In this document: positions 42,882-50,858 of the stretch, piece by piece
Layout of the letters: each line of letters begins with the position of its first letter
How positions within the stretch are numbered: position 1 is the stretch's first letter
Origin: Polynucleobacter sp. AP-Elch-400A-B2
Lineage (GTDB): Bacteria > Pseudomonadota > Gammaproteobacteria > Burkholderiales > Burkholderiaceae
Assembly (NCBI RefSeq): GCF_018688355.1
Contig: NZ_CP061317.1
Coordinates: 352,272 to 416,271, forward strand
Reading direction: 5' to 3'
DNA length: 64,000 nt
Program-made: the position numbers and the translations under genes
Notes under the pieces: model-generated
The model's input: the letters and a program-made list of their open reading frames with translations, nothing else
What the model was told of the DNA's origin: nothing
The model's database searches: none

Positions 42882-43551
42882 GAATACGGATCATGCCTTG
42901 CGTATGGATCTGGCTAATGCGCCCAGGGGTGATATTCATCACTTGGGCAATTTCTCGGTAAGAGAGATCTTCCTGATAATGCAAGGCCATGACTAATTTT
43001 TCATTATCAGGTAAGCCTGACAAAATAAGGGCTATTCGTTCTGCAAATTGACTCATTGCTACAGAGCGCATTGGGTCAGATTCATCGGTATCTGAAGGCA
43101 TGAGATCATCCGATAAATCATCTAAAGGCATTAAATGCACCATGTTGGTGATGATGGCGTGGTATGCCTCAATACTTAAATCAGCTCCTTGAGCAATTTC
43201 TTTTTCAGATGGGTGGCGTCCTAAGGTTTGCTCCAAGCGGCGAGTCACTTTTTCGATTCCGACCAATTCATCTCGTTGATTGCGCGGCAAAATGTCATTT
43301 TTGCGGCAGGAGTCATAAATAGCACCCCGTATGCGGGTTTTCGCATAGGCCTCAAATGCTAAATTGGGTTGGGGTTCATAGCGCTTGAGAGCATCTAATA
43401 AACCCGTTAAACCTTCCTGGATGAGATCATCTACCTCAACATTAGGCGGTAAGCGAGAGCAAATTTGATGGGCGATCCGCTTTACCAGAGGTAAATGAGT
43501 GCGAATGGCTTCATCAATATCAAGAGATGCAAAATAACTAGAAGGCTTCAA
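42862..43551 (-). CDS. fliA: Flagellar sigma-28 factor FliA
   Basis: This 229-residue sigma factor shows region 2 (LVKRIAHQICSRLPPNVEVDDLIQEGLTGLLDALKRY), region 3 and region 4 with the HTH LSYREIAQVMNITPGRISQIHTQG. It drives late flagellar genes such as fliC through TAAA/GCCGATAA-type promoters, and one is seen at 49435-49461. It is the last gene of the flhA-flhF-flhG-like-fliA operon, with 48 bases between it and the preceding gene. Confidence 0.97.
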   Translation of the reverse strand: MKPSSYFASLDIDEAIRTHLPLVKRIAHQICSRLPPNVEVDDLIQEGLTGLLDALKRYEPQPNLAFEAYAKTRIRGAIYDSCRKNDILPRNQRDELVGIEKVTRRLEQTLGRHPSEKEIAQGADLSIEAYHAIITNMVHLMPLDDLSDDLMPSDTDESDPMRSVAMSQFAERIALILSGLPDNEKLVMALHYQEDLSYREIAQVMNITPGRISQIHTQGMIRIRAKLKS

Positions 43552-43599
43552 TGACAGATCGCTTAATCGGTAAAAGGCAGAGTTAAAGGTGAATTACTG

Positions 43600-44412
43600 T
43601 TAACTGCTAATTTTCGCAGAAATTGCTTTGAAAAAGCCCATCGGTAAAACAAATTCTTCTCGCGGGCCCTCGCTTGACGGATTCCAACTCAGGTCATCTG
43701 GATCTAATGTGACCCGCTGCGCAGTTACTGCAGCAATCCAGCCAATCAATTCAATTTCCTCATGCAAGGCAGACCTGGCTGCAAGTTGTAGTCGTTCGAA
43801 AGCAGCTGTGCCTGCAGCCTCATCTTCCCCGCCAACAATGATGACTGCGAGTGGTTCATCTACCTGAAAAATAGCCATTTGGCGTAACATTACCAGGGCC
43901 CTAGTAAGTGATGCTTGATCACCTGCAGTGACTAAAATCCGCTGAATATTGCTGCCATAAAACGCCACAATTTGCGCTTGCGGATCAATCGTGGGAAAGA
44001 TGACATAGTCAATGCCCATTTCTTCTTGAACAAGTCGCACATCAAGCTGAGGATATTTTGCAAAGCGATGCTCAACTTCAGATCGCAGTTTGGTACTGGT
44101 GGCATACCAAAGATGTTCATCAATCTGGCGAATACTGCGCGCTAGGGGCACTGCATTATTAAAGACTTGGCCTAAATCATACCGTGTGGGATATAAAAAT
44201 CCAGACATCGTCTTACGTTGCGCCAGGGGAATTTCATCGACCAGTAAAACATGGTTATTGTGTTGCTTCAGGCTTTGGGCGGTGCCGTGGCCTAGATGGA
44301 TTGTGCTATCCGCATCTAGAGTGCTTGCAATGCAAATAACGCGGCACAGCTCTGCGCCAAAGATATTGCGTAACCCTTCAGCCTGATCGTTACCACTCAC
44401 TACCGTGCTCAT
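43600..44412 (-). CDS. FlhG/FleN-like ParA-MinD protein without Walker A
   Basis: This 270-residue protein sits in the flhG position after flhF and keeps the MinD-like fold pattern (VICIAS then SLKQHNNHVLLVDE then DYVIFPTIDP, QRILVTAG). FlhG is a MinD-type ATPase that limits flagellar number with FlhF. Here the Walker A (KGGxGKT in normal FlhG, residues 30-37) reads STLDADST, and the second Asp of the LLxDAD motif is also lost. It should not bind ATP in the usual way. It may be a non-catalytic partner of FlhF. It overlaps flhF by 4 bases. Confidence 0.75.
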   Translation of the reverse strand: MSTVVSGNDQAEGLRNIFGAELCRVICIASTLDADSTIHLGHGTAQSLKQHNNHVLLVDEIPLAQRKTMSGFLYPTRYDLGQVFNNAVPLARSIRQIDEHLWYATSTKLRSEVEHRFAKYPQLDVRLVQEEMGIDYVIFPTIDPQAQIVAFYGSNIQRILVTAGDQASLTRALVMLRQMAIFQVDEPLAVIIVGGEDEAAGTAAFERLQLAARSALHEEIELIGWIAAVTAQRVTLDPDDLSWNPSSEGPREEFVLPMGFFKAISAKISS

Positions 44413-46106
44413 GAGTTCACTTTGCGAATCCAGTCGCCTAGGTGATCAGACAAAATAGCGGGAACCTGTTCATCGGTAATAGAAAACGTTTCAGAAAAAG
44501 CGCGCATCGCCATCGCGCGATGACTCAGATAGTTGATATCAGGCAGACTTAAGTCTTCTGGCACTCGCTGACCGTTTGAAACAAATAAAATCGACAAATC
44601 ATGACGGATGACACTATCAATGACTGGTGCCAAGTGGGCTGCCTCATCAATTTTAGTAATAATGACAGAGTCTAATTTATTGTTATGACTATTTTGCATT
44701 GCTTGGTTATGCAAATTAATCACCTCTTCTTGGGTGCGTAAATCAGTGGTAGAGCTCATCACCAAAATCCGTTTTGCACGATCTGATCCATTTTGGAGAA
44801 GTTGGCATTGCTCAACCATGAGAGTGTCCCGCTGACTCACGCCGGCGGTATCTAACAAAATAATTTTGCGATTTGAGAACTCTTTAACTTTGCTTGCTAA
44901 ATCTTCACTATCGCGCAGTGCTGTGACAGACAGACCTAAAATTTTTGCATAGGTCTTGAGTTGTTCTTGAGCCCCAATTCGGTAGGTATCGGTGGTGAGC
45001 AGTGCCACTTGATTGCGACCATAGCGCAGAACACAACGCGCTGCAATCTTGGCAACAGTGGTAGTTTTACCCACGCCAGTCGGACCAATAAAGGCAAAGA
45101 CACCACCGCGATCAAAGAGATCAAACGCCCGAGAAGTTTTGATTAAGCATTTAACTTGCTCACGCGCATTTTTAATGAGTTGTTGGGTATTGAAATCATC
45201 GGGTAAATTACGCGCGATTTGAGCGCACAGTTTAGGAGAAAAACCACTATTGATTAAGTGCTTCACAATCTCCGTGACGTGGGAGCTTTCTTGTTGTATG
45301 TTGCCCCATAGGTTGCCAGCTACATGTGATTGCAATAAATACTTGACTTCACTAATTTCAGCGAGTAGTTGCTCTACTTTTGGAGCGCTTGCCGCCGCAG
45401 GTAATGATAGGGTACTAACTGAGGATGCGGAATCAGCGTTCATACTTGCCAAGGTTGAGGGCGTAGCACTGGTAGTGACAGAAACTGGGATTTCGTTGGC
45501 AATCGGAGCCGGATTGAGCGCTGCTTTAGCATCTGCTTTTGCTTCTGCAAAAGCAATTGCATCTTGTTTCTTTTTGGCGCTGATAGCGGCACTCGCGTTA
45601 GCACTGAAGAGGGCGTCGTTATTCGATGGATTGATAACGCTGGCATCCCCGCGACGGATACGTTCAGCACCATTAAAAGAAGTAGGGGTAAAAGTTTCTG
45701 AGCCCGGGGCTCTGACTGAGCGCTCTGAACGATCAGAACGTTCCGATCTAGCCGGATTGCGGCGCAAAGATCCTACAGGCAAGTCAGCGCTAAACGGATT
45801 ACGAGCGCTCGGTGGTGCAATGGCACGATCAAAGCTGGAACCAAAGTTGCTGCTACCGGAGCTACTGCGTCCTATCGGTCTATTTGACGAGTAATTAGTA
45901 GGATAACTTACTGCTTTTTTTGCACTCATGCTGCTAGCTAATGAGGGGTCTGAGAGTGAAGCCAGGTCTTGAGAGCTAATGGCAATAATTTCTACACCAT
46001 GGTCGATGTCTGTAGTTGAGATCACCATAGCATCGGGGCCCATACGGGTACGTATCAGCTTTAAGGCTTCTGCTGAACTGGGGGCGGTAAATTTTTGGGG
46101 GCCCAT
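44409..46106 (-). CDS. flhF: Flagellar biosynthesis SRP-type GTPase FlhF
   Basis: This 565-residue protein has the FlhF architecture: a variable N-terminal B domain (AEALKLIRTRMGPDAMVISTTDI), a long Ser/Arg/Ala linker with SERSDRSERSVR repeats, and a C-terminal SRP-type NG domain with P-loop GPTGVGKTTTV near residues 338-348 and DTAGVSQRDTLM. FlhF places the new flagellum at the pole. It is co-transcribed with flhA upstream (33-base gap). The linker is unusually long. Confidence 0.93.
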   Translation of the reverse strand: MGPQKFTAPSSAEALKLIRTRMGPDAMVISTTDIDHGVEIIAISSQDLASLSDPSLASSMSAKKAVSYPTNYSSNRPIGRSSSGSSNFGSSFDRAIAPPSARNPFSADLPVGSLRRNPARSERSDRSERSVRAPGSETFTPTSFNGAERIRRGDASVINPSNNDALFSANASAAISAKKKQDAIAFAEAKADAKAALNPAPIANEIPVSVTTSATPSTLASMNADSASSVSTLSLPAAASAPKVEQLLAEISEVKYLLQSHVAGNLWGNIQQESSHVTEIVKHLINSGFSPKLCAQIARNLPDDFNTQQLIKNAREQVKCLIKTSRAFDLFDRGGVFAFIGPTGVGKTTTVAKIAARCVLRYGRNQVALLTTDTYRIGAQEQLKTYAKILGLSVTALRDSEDLASKVKEFSNRKIILLDTAGVSQRDTLMVEQCQLLQNGSDRAKRILVMSSTTDLRTQEEVINLHNQAMQNSHNNKLDSVIITKIDEAAHLAPVIDSVIRHDLSILFVSNGQRVPEDLSLPDINYLSHRAMAMRAFSETFSITDEQVPAILSDHLGDWIRKVNS

Positions 46107-46139
46107 GGCGTTGCTCCAAATAGGGTGGCTGGGGTTATT

Positions 46140-48230
46140 TTAAGGGGTTTTGCCCGTTTGGGAGCAAAGAACTTTATAGAATTCAAGGTTAGATGTCGGT
46201 GGTAACTCACTTAGGGCCAAAACAATCGCTTGGGGGCAGACTCTTCTGGCAATCCGAGATAGCGTCATGCGGGTGCGGGTGCCACTGACAATGACTGGAG
46301 GCAGATTTTGACTCTCTAGTTCTTGAACTCCGCTAATGACTTCTTCACCAAACATCCGGGCCAAAGAGGGCTCAATCAGACCATCGGGTGCAATCGCCCC
46401 TTGACCAATCGATTGCTCAATTAAACGTTCAAACTCTGGTTGAATGCCGAGCACTTGGTAGGAACTACCTTCACCAAGCGAATCTTGTACGATCGTGCGG
46501 CGCAGCGCATAGCGAATATGGGGAAGTACCTCTAGAGGGTCACCAAGCTTAGCGGCAAACTCACTAGCGACTTCTAAGATGGTACGCATATCTTTAATCG
46601 GAATGCTTTCTTCAAGCAGTAACTGTAAGAGACGTTGTAATTGTGCAAGACTCACAATTTTGGGGATCACATCTTCTACGAGCTTGGGGTAACTCATCTT
46701 AAAGTGATCTACGAGATCTTGCGTTTCTTGGCGACCCAACAACTCACCGGCATATTGATGAATTAAATGATCTAAATGGGTGGTAATCACGACGGCTGGC
46801 TCTACTACGGTGTACCCTTTGGCAATCGCTTCATCACGCAGACCACGCTCAATCCATACGGCTGGCATACCAAAGGTAGGATCTTTTACTTCTAGTCCCG
46901 GCAAGGTTTCATTGCCGCTTTGCTGGATGGCCAGCAAGCGATCCGGCAGGCATTGACCACGACCCACCTCAGCACCATAGAGCAAGATACGGTAGGTTTC
47001 TGCATTGAGTTGCAAGTTGTCGCGAATATGCACTGAAGGAATTAAAAACCCCACCTGAGTGACAAACTTGCGCCGGATCGCCCGAATGCGCTTGATCAAA
47101 TCGCTTTCATCACCTTTATCTACCAGGGGAATGAGTCGATAGGCAAGCTCCAAAGACAGGGGCTCGACAATCGGAACATCTTTCCATTCAAGCTCTTGGC
47201 TAACCTCGGGAGGCTGTGAGGCCGCAAGTTCAGCTGCCTTAGTATTGCGATCGATCTTTTGATAAGCTAAATAGGCCAAGCCACCAAAGAGGCAGGCAAA
47301 GCCCAAGAAGATCACGTGGGGCATTCCAGGCAGAACACCCAAGATCCCCAGTACCGCTGCCACCACGCCCAGGGCGCTACTGTTCGCTTCAAATTGCTTA
47401 GAGACCTGCCCAGAAAAGTCATCTTCAGTGGCAACGCGGGTAACCAAAATACCGGCCGCAGTAGAAATAATGAGCGCTGGTATTTGGGCTACTAAGCCAT
47501 CACCAATGGTGAGAGAGGCAAAAGTGGCTAAAGCTTTGCCAAAATCCATATTGTGTTGCAAGACCCCAATGAGCAAACCACCAATGAGGTTGATGACTAA
47601 AATCATGATGCCAGCCATGGCATCACCCCGTACAAACTTCGAGGCACCATCCATGGAACCAAAAAAGTCTGCTTCTTGAGCCACATCGGCGCGTCGCGAT
47701 TTCGCCTCTTCTTGTTGAATCAGCCCTGCATTGAGATCCGCGTCAATCGCCATTTGTTTGCCGGGCATCGAATCTAAGGCAAAACGGGCAGAAACTTCGG
47801 CAACTCGACCTGAACCTTTGGTAATCACCACAAAGTTAATAATGGTGATCACAATAAAGATCACGATACCGACTGCAAAATTACCGCCAATTAAGAACAC
47901 GCCAAAGGCTTCAATTACTTTTCCCGCAGCATCTGTCCCTTTATAGCCCTCCATGAGCACGATTCTGGTAGAGGCCACGTTCAATGACAGGCGCAGCAAG
48001 GTGGTGAGGAGTAACACCGTTGGGAAAGCAACAAAGTCTTTAAAGGTCTTAATATTGATCGCCGTAAAGAGCACGATGATCGACAGCGCAATATTGAAAG
48101 TAAACAGAACATCGAGCAAGATGGCTGGAAGTGGCACCAGCATCATTACTAAGACAAGCAAGACTAAGATTGGGATAGCGCCTTGCGCTGATGGCCTTAC
48201 TTTGCTGAAGTCAATACCTAAGATCTTCAT
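46140..48230 (-). CDS. flhA: Flagellar export apparatus protein FlhA
   Basis: This 696-residue protein has about eight N-terminal membrane helices (FTFNIALSIIVLFTAI onwards), the conserved FHIPEP-family loop (MPGKQMAIDADLNAGLIQQEEAKSRR) and a C-terminal cytoplasmic part binding export chaperones. It is the export gate of the type III flagellar secretion system. No flhB gene lies upstream, as is common in betaproteobacteria. It is the first gene of the flhA-flhF-flhG-like-fliA operon. Confidence 0.97.
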   Translation of the reverse strand: MKILGIDFSKVRPSAQGAIPILVLLVLVMMLVPLPAILLDVLFTFNIALSIIVLFTAINIKTFKDFVAFPTVLLLTTLLRLSLNVASTRIVLMEGYKGTDAAGKVIEAFGVFLIGGNFAVGIVIFIVITIINFVVITKGSGRVAEVSARFALDSMPGKQMAIDADLNAGLIQQEEAKSRRADVAQEADFFGSMDGASKFVRGDAMAGIMILVINLIGGLLIGVLQHNMDFGKALATFASLTIGDGLVAQIPALIISTAAGILVTRVATEDDFSGQVSKQFEANSSALGVVAAVLGILGVLPGMPHVIFLGFACLFGGLAYLAYQKIDRNTKAAELAASQPPEVSQELEWKDVPIVEPLSLELAYRLIPLVDKGDESDLIKRIRAIRRKFVTQVGFLIPSVHIRDNLQLNAETYRILLYGAEVGRGQCLPDRLLAIQQSGNETLPGLEVKDPTFGMPAVWIERGLRDEAIAKGYTVVEPAVVITTHLDHLIHQYAGELLGRQETQDLVDHFKMSYPKLVEDVIPKIVSLAQLQRLLQLLLEESIPIKDMRTILEVASEFAAKLGDPLEVLPHIRYALRRTIVQDSLGEGSSYQVLGIQPEFERLIEQSIGQGAIAPDGLIEPSLARMFGEEVISGVQELESQNLPPVIVSGTRTRMTLSRIARRVCPQAIVLALSELPPTSNLEFYKVLCSQTGKTP

Positions 48231-48319
48231 ATCTTAATTAGGTAGAGGTAAACAGGGGTAAAAGAAGCCTTCAAAAAATTGCCTTAACGGTAATAAAAAC
48301 TCTACAAAACTTATAAAAA

Positions 48320-48425
48320 CACTATATATGGTAGAAAAGGAAATATTTGCCACTAAATATACCCCATTCGCACTAAAAATAGGGGTAAAAAAAGCCCCAA
48401 AAGTGTGAAAAAGGCAAAAATTTCC
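48320..48425 (-). promoter_or_regulatory. Candidate regulatory elements upstream of flhA
   Basis: Two inverted-repeat-like elements, GGAAATATTTGCC (48339-48351) and GGCAAAAATTTCC (48413-48425), lie upstream of flhA. They resemble GAGGCAA-TAT-TTGCCTC before fliF. CACTATATATGG (48320-48331; read leftward CCATATATAGTG) resembles CTATATATAGTG before fliF. The whole gap 48231-48501 has no gene. Confidence 0.4.
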
Positions 48426-48501
48426 GCATGAGCAGAAGTCATGCGCAAGGATGGGCTAAATTGAGCGTCTAAAGCGCTTGGCGCTCAAAAAATAAGCACA
48501 A

Positions 48502-49185
48502 TTAGAGTGCGCGATAGAGTTTGCGCATATTTTGAATTTTCCAGAATTGTTGTTCTGCAGCATCATAGGCTTTGGTGAAATCACCCTTGATCGCTTTTTC
48601 AAAAATAATCAGGCAGCGGTGGGCATGCACGTGTTTTTGCAAGGTGGCCAGCGTTAAAAAATAGAATGCTTTGTCATAATCTTGGGTGATAGCGGTGCCT
48701 TTTTCGTATAAAGTGCCTAAATTGTAGGCGGCCACTCGGCTGCCCCCATTGGCTCCCACAGTGAGCAATTCAACACCTCTAGGGATATCTTTTGGCACCC
48801 CATGGTCAGCGCCTGAACCGAATACGTATATATTGCCCAGATTGCAATAGGCATCCAAAACCTCATCTTTGATGGCTTTTTCATAATAATGAACCGCTGT
48901 CTTGATATTACGAGCGATGTCGCCCATACCCAATTCGTATAACAGGCCTACATTGAAGTTGGCATAGCCATTACTCTCACGACTATTGGAATTGAGCCAT
49001 TCAAATAGCTTATTGACCTGTTCAGGGTTTAATTGCCCATCAAAGCACATTCTGGTCAGGGCAAAAGAAGCCTCTTCGTCGGCCTCGTTGACTGCAATGT
49101 CAAAAAAAACCTCAAAAGCAGCCTCGTAGCGACCGCGCTCCAGGTTAGAAACACCAGCTTGTAAACGGGGATTGTCAAATTGCAT
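48502..49185 (-). CDS. Sel1-repeat protein in flagellar island
   Basis: This 227-residue helical protein has several Sel1/TPR-like repeats (YANFNVGLLYELGMGDIARNIKTAVHYYEKA, DAYCNLGNIYVFGSG, VAAYNLGTLYEKGTAITQDYDKAFYFLTLA). Sel1 proteins act as protein-binding scaffolds. No signal peptide is seen, so it is cytoplasmic. It stands between flhA and fliC, so it may help flagellar assembly or regulation, but no partner can be named. Confidence 0.75.
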   Translation of the reverse strand: MQFDNPRLQAGVSNLERGRYEAAFEVFFDIAVNEADEEASFALTRMCFDGQLNPEQVNKLFEWLNSNSRESNGYANFNVGLLYELGMGDIARNIKTAVHYYEKAIKDEVLDAYCNLGNIYVFGSGADHGVPKDIPRGVELLTVGANGGSRVAAYNLGTLYEKGTAITQDYDKAFYFLTLATLQKHVHAHRCLIIFEKAIKGDFTKAYDAAEQQFWKIQNMRKLYRAL

Positions 49186-49287
49186 AGCAAAAACACTTTC
49201 AAAAACAGTAGGAAATTGGCTCTAGAGCGAATGTAATTAAATACCATTTTAGGGTCTAAATTGCCGATGCACAGGATCTTTTTCAAG

Positions 49288-49327
49288 CCCATTTGCACTG
49301 ATTTAGCATCAACTCAAGGCAAATGGG
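49288..49327. repeat. 9-bp inverted repeat between Sel1 gene and fliC
   Basis: CCCATTTGC (49288-49296) pairs perfectly with GCAAATGGG (49319-49327) across 22 bases. It is in the 331-base gap 49186-49516 that carries the fliC promoter further right. No T tract follows, so a terminator is unlikely; an operator or structured leader is possible. Confidence 0.4.
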
Positions 49328-49434
49328 GGTGGTATTAGGGTGATAAGGCACTTTTTAATTTATTAATTTTAATCAATAAAATCAATGACTTATATTTTTT
49401 AATCCGGTGAAAGGAATTCAAAGTGAAGTTTATC

Positions 49435-49461
49435 TAAACGCTTAGGTGGGCAAGACCGTAA
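49435..49461 (+). promoter_or_regulatory. Sigma-28 promoter of fliC
   Basis: TAAA at 49435-49438, 15 bases of spacer and GACCGTAA at 49454-49461 fit the sigma-28 consensus TAAA-N15-GCCGATAA with acceptable changes in the -10 part. It lies 55 bases before the fliC ATG, the usual distance for a flagellin gene. Confidence 0.7.
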
Positions 49462-49516
49462 TAGGTTAGGCAAGGGGCGCTAATGTTAATAGCCCTGAAA
49501 ATTTTAGGAGAAAACG

Positions 49517-50299
49517 ATGTCTACCGTTATTAATACCAACATGGCTTCTGTGTATGCCCAGAACAATTTGAGCGCTGCTCAATCTAACTTGGCTACATCT
49601 GTTCAGCGTCTATCGTCAGGTGTGCGTATCAATAGCGCCAAAGACGACTCTGCCGGCTTAGCAATTAGTATGGGTATGTCCTCACAAATTGCTGGTCTTG
49701 ATCAAGCAAACCACAACTTAAGCGACATTATCGGTATGGCGCAAGTAGCTGAAACCGCGTTGTCCACGATCCAAAGTATGCTTTTGCGTATGAAAACTTT
49801 GGGTACTGAGTACGGTAACAACGCCCTAAGTACAGATCAAAAAACAGCGATCACTACTGAAGCCCAATCGATTAAAGATCAAGTAGATTTGACAATTAAG
49901 GAAGCTGTTTATAACGGTGTAAATCTGCTCGATACCAGCGGCTCTACAACTTATGACATTCAGTCTGGTGTTGATGTCGGTACAACGATTTCATTCACAG
50001 TGGCTAATGCAACCGTTGATACAACTGCTACTGACTTCTCAGTAGTGGATGCTGACTTGCTGCGTATCTCTAACGAGCGTGCCAAGATGGGTGCTTTAGT
50101 TGGTCGTGCAACTTATTCTTCACAAAACCTCATGGCGCAAAGTGCTAATATTAAAAATGCGCGTTCAGCGATTGTTGATACTGACTTTGCCTCTGAGACA
50201 GCCAACTTGACCAAGGGTCAGATCATGCAACAGGCCGCTACAGCGATGTTGGCCCAAGCAAATCAAATGCCTAACGTCATCTTGTCATTATTGAAATAA
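49517..50299 (+). CDS. fliC: Flagellin FliC (short form)
   Basis: This 260-residue flagellin has the conserved N-terminal D0/D1 region (STVINTNMASVYAQNNL, QRLSSGVRINSAKDDSAGLAI) and C-terminal D1/D0 region (SQNLMAQSANIKNARSAIVDTDFA, ANQMPNVILSLL). Between them there is only a short loop, so the variable D2/D3 domains are absent. The product polymerises into the flagellar filament outside the cell. The start is well supported by the ribosome site TAGGAGA. It is driven by the sigma-28 promoter at 49435. Confidence 0.97.
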   Translation: MSTVINTNMASVYAQNNLSAAQSNLATSVQRLSSGVRINSAKDDSAGLAISMGMSSQIAGLDQANHNLSDIIGMAQVAETALSTIQSMLLRMKTLGTEYGNNALSTDQKTAITTEAQSIKDQVDLTIKEAVYNGVNLLDTSGSTTYDIQSGVDVGTTISFTVANATVDTTATDFSVVDADLLRISNERAKMGALVGRATYSSQNLMAQSANIKNARSAIVDTDFASETANLTKGQIMQQAATAMLAQANQMPNVILSLLK

Positions 50300-50316
50300 G
50301 CGGTTATCTTAAGTAG

Positions 50317-50339
50317 AAGTCGGCCCATCGGCCGATTTC
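50317..50339 (+). terminator. Terminator-like hairpin after fliC
   Basis: TCGGCC / GGCCGA with a CATC loop, extended by AAG / TTT, lies 18 bases after the fliC stop. The T tract is short. Confidence 0.6.
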
Positions 50340-50364
50340 TGACTTTAGATTAAGGGAGTAGGAA

Positions 50365-50769
50365 ATGGGAGATATTACAAGTAAATCTGCAGCTGCATCA
50401 GTCATACCATCTGGCTCTGCACAGCTCAATCAACCTCCAGGTATGGGTACCGTTGTGAGTGCTCAAACCAAAACTGACGCTCAAGCTGTTTCCGCAGCCG
50501 CTAGTGTTGAATTTAAACCTTCCAACATTCAACAAATTACCCAGCAATCTCGTCAGGCAGTTGAAGCTGCTGCCCAGCAAATGCAAACCTTTGTCAGCTC
50601 CATGGGGCGTAACTTAGACTTTTCAATAGACGGTTCTACTGGCTATCATGTGGTTAGAGTAACCAATCCAAGTACTGGTGAAGTGGTCAGGCAGATGCCC
50701 TCCGAAGAAGTTTTAAGGTTGGCACACAGTTTTGATCAGATTTCAGCCTTGATTCACCAAAAAGCCTAA
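50365..50769 (+). CDS. flaG: FlaG family protein
   Basis: This 134-residue protein ends with the FlaG domain (FSIDGSTGYHVVRVTNPSTGEVVRQMPSEEVLRLA), after a Gln/Ala-rich N-terminal part. FlaG proteins lie next to fliC-fliD and influence filament length; some are anchored at the membrane or filament. It has a good ribosome site (GGGAGTAGGAA). The next gene, fliD, has its own sigma-54 promoter. Confidence 0.9.
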   Translation: MGDITSKSAAASVIPSGSAQLNQPPGMGTVVSAQTKTDAQAVSAAASVEFKPSNIQQITQQSRQAVEAAAQQMQTFVSSMGRNLDFSIDGSTGYHVVRVTNPSTGEVVRQMPSEEVLRLAHSFDQISALIHQKA

Positions 50770-50790
50770 ATCAAGCCAAGTCTTCTCAAG

Positions 50791-50807
50791 TTGGCATGAA
50801 AATTGCT
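50791..50807 (+). promoter_or_regulatory. Sigma-54 promoter of fliD
   Basis: TTGGCATGAAAATTGCT has GG at -24 and GC at -12 exactly 10 bases apart (consensus TGGCAC-N5-TTGCA/T). It lies about 52 bases before the fliD ATG. Both rpoN and a sigma-54 activator are encoded in this window. Confidence 0.8.
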
Positions 50808-50858
50808 TTCTTAATAACGTAGTTCGTCTTAAGAAACGCATTGATTAAATAGGTAAAT

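Noticed and set aside
45250..45894. A 214-residue open frame on the plus strand
   Set aside because: It lies entirely antisense to flhF, which has clear domains; its composition mirrors the Ser/Ala-rich linker of FlhF.
49351..49366. GGCACTTTTTAATT resembling a sigma-54 -24 element before fliC
   Set aside because: The -12 GC is missing at the required 10-base spacing.
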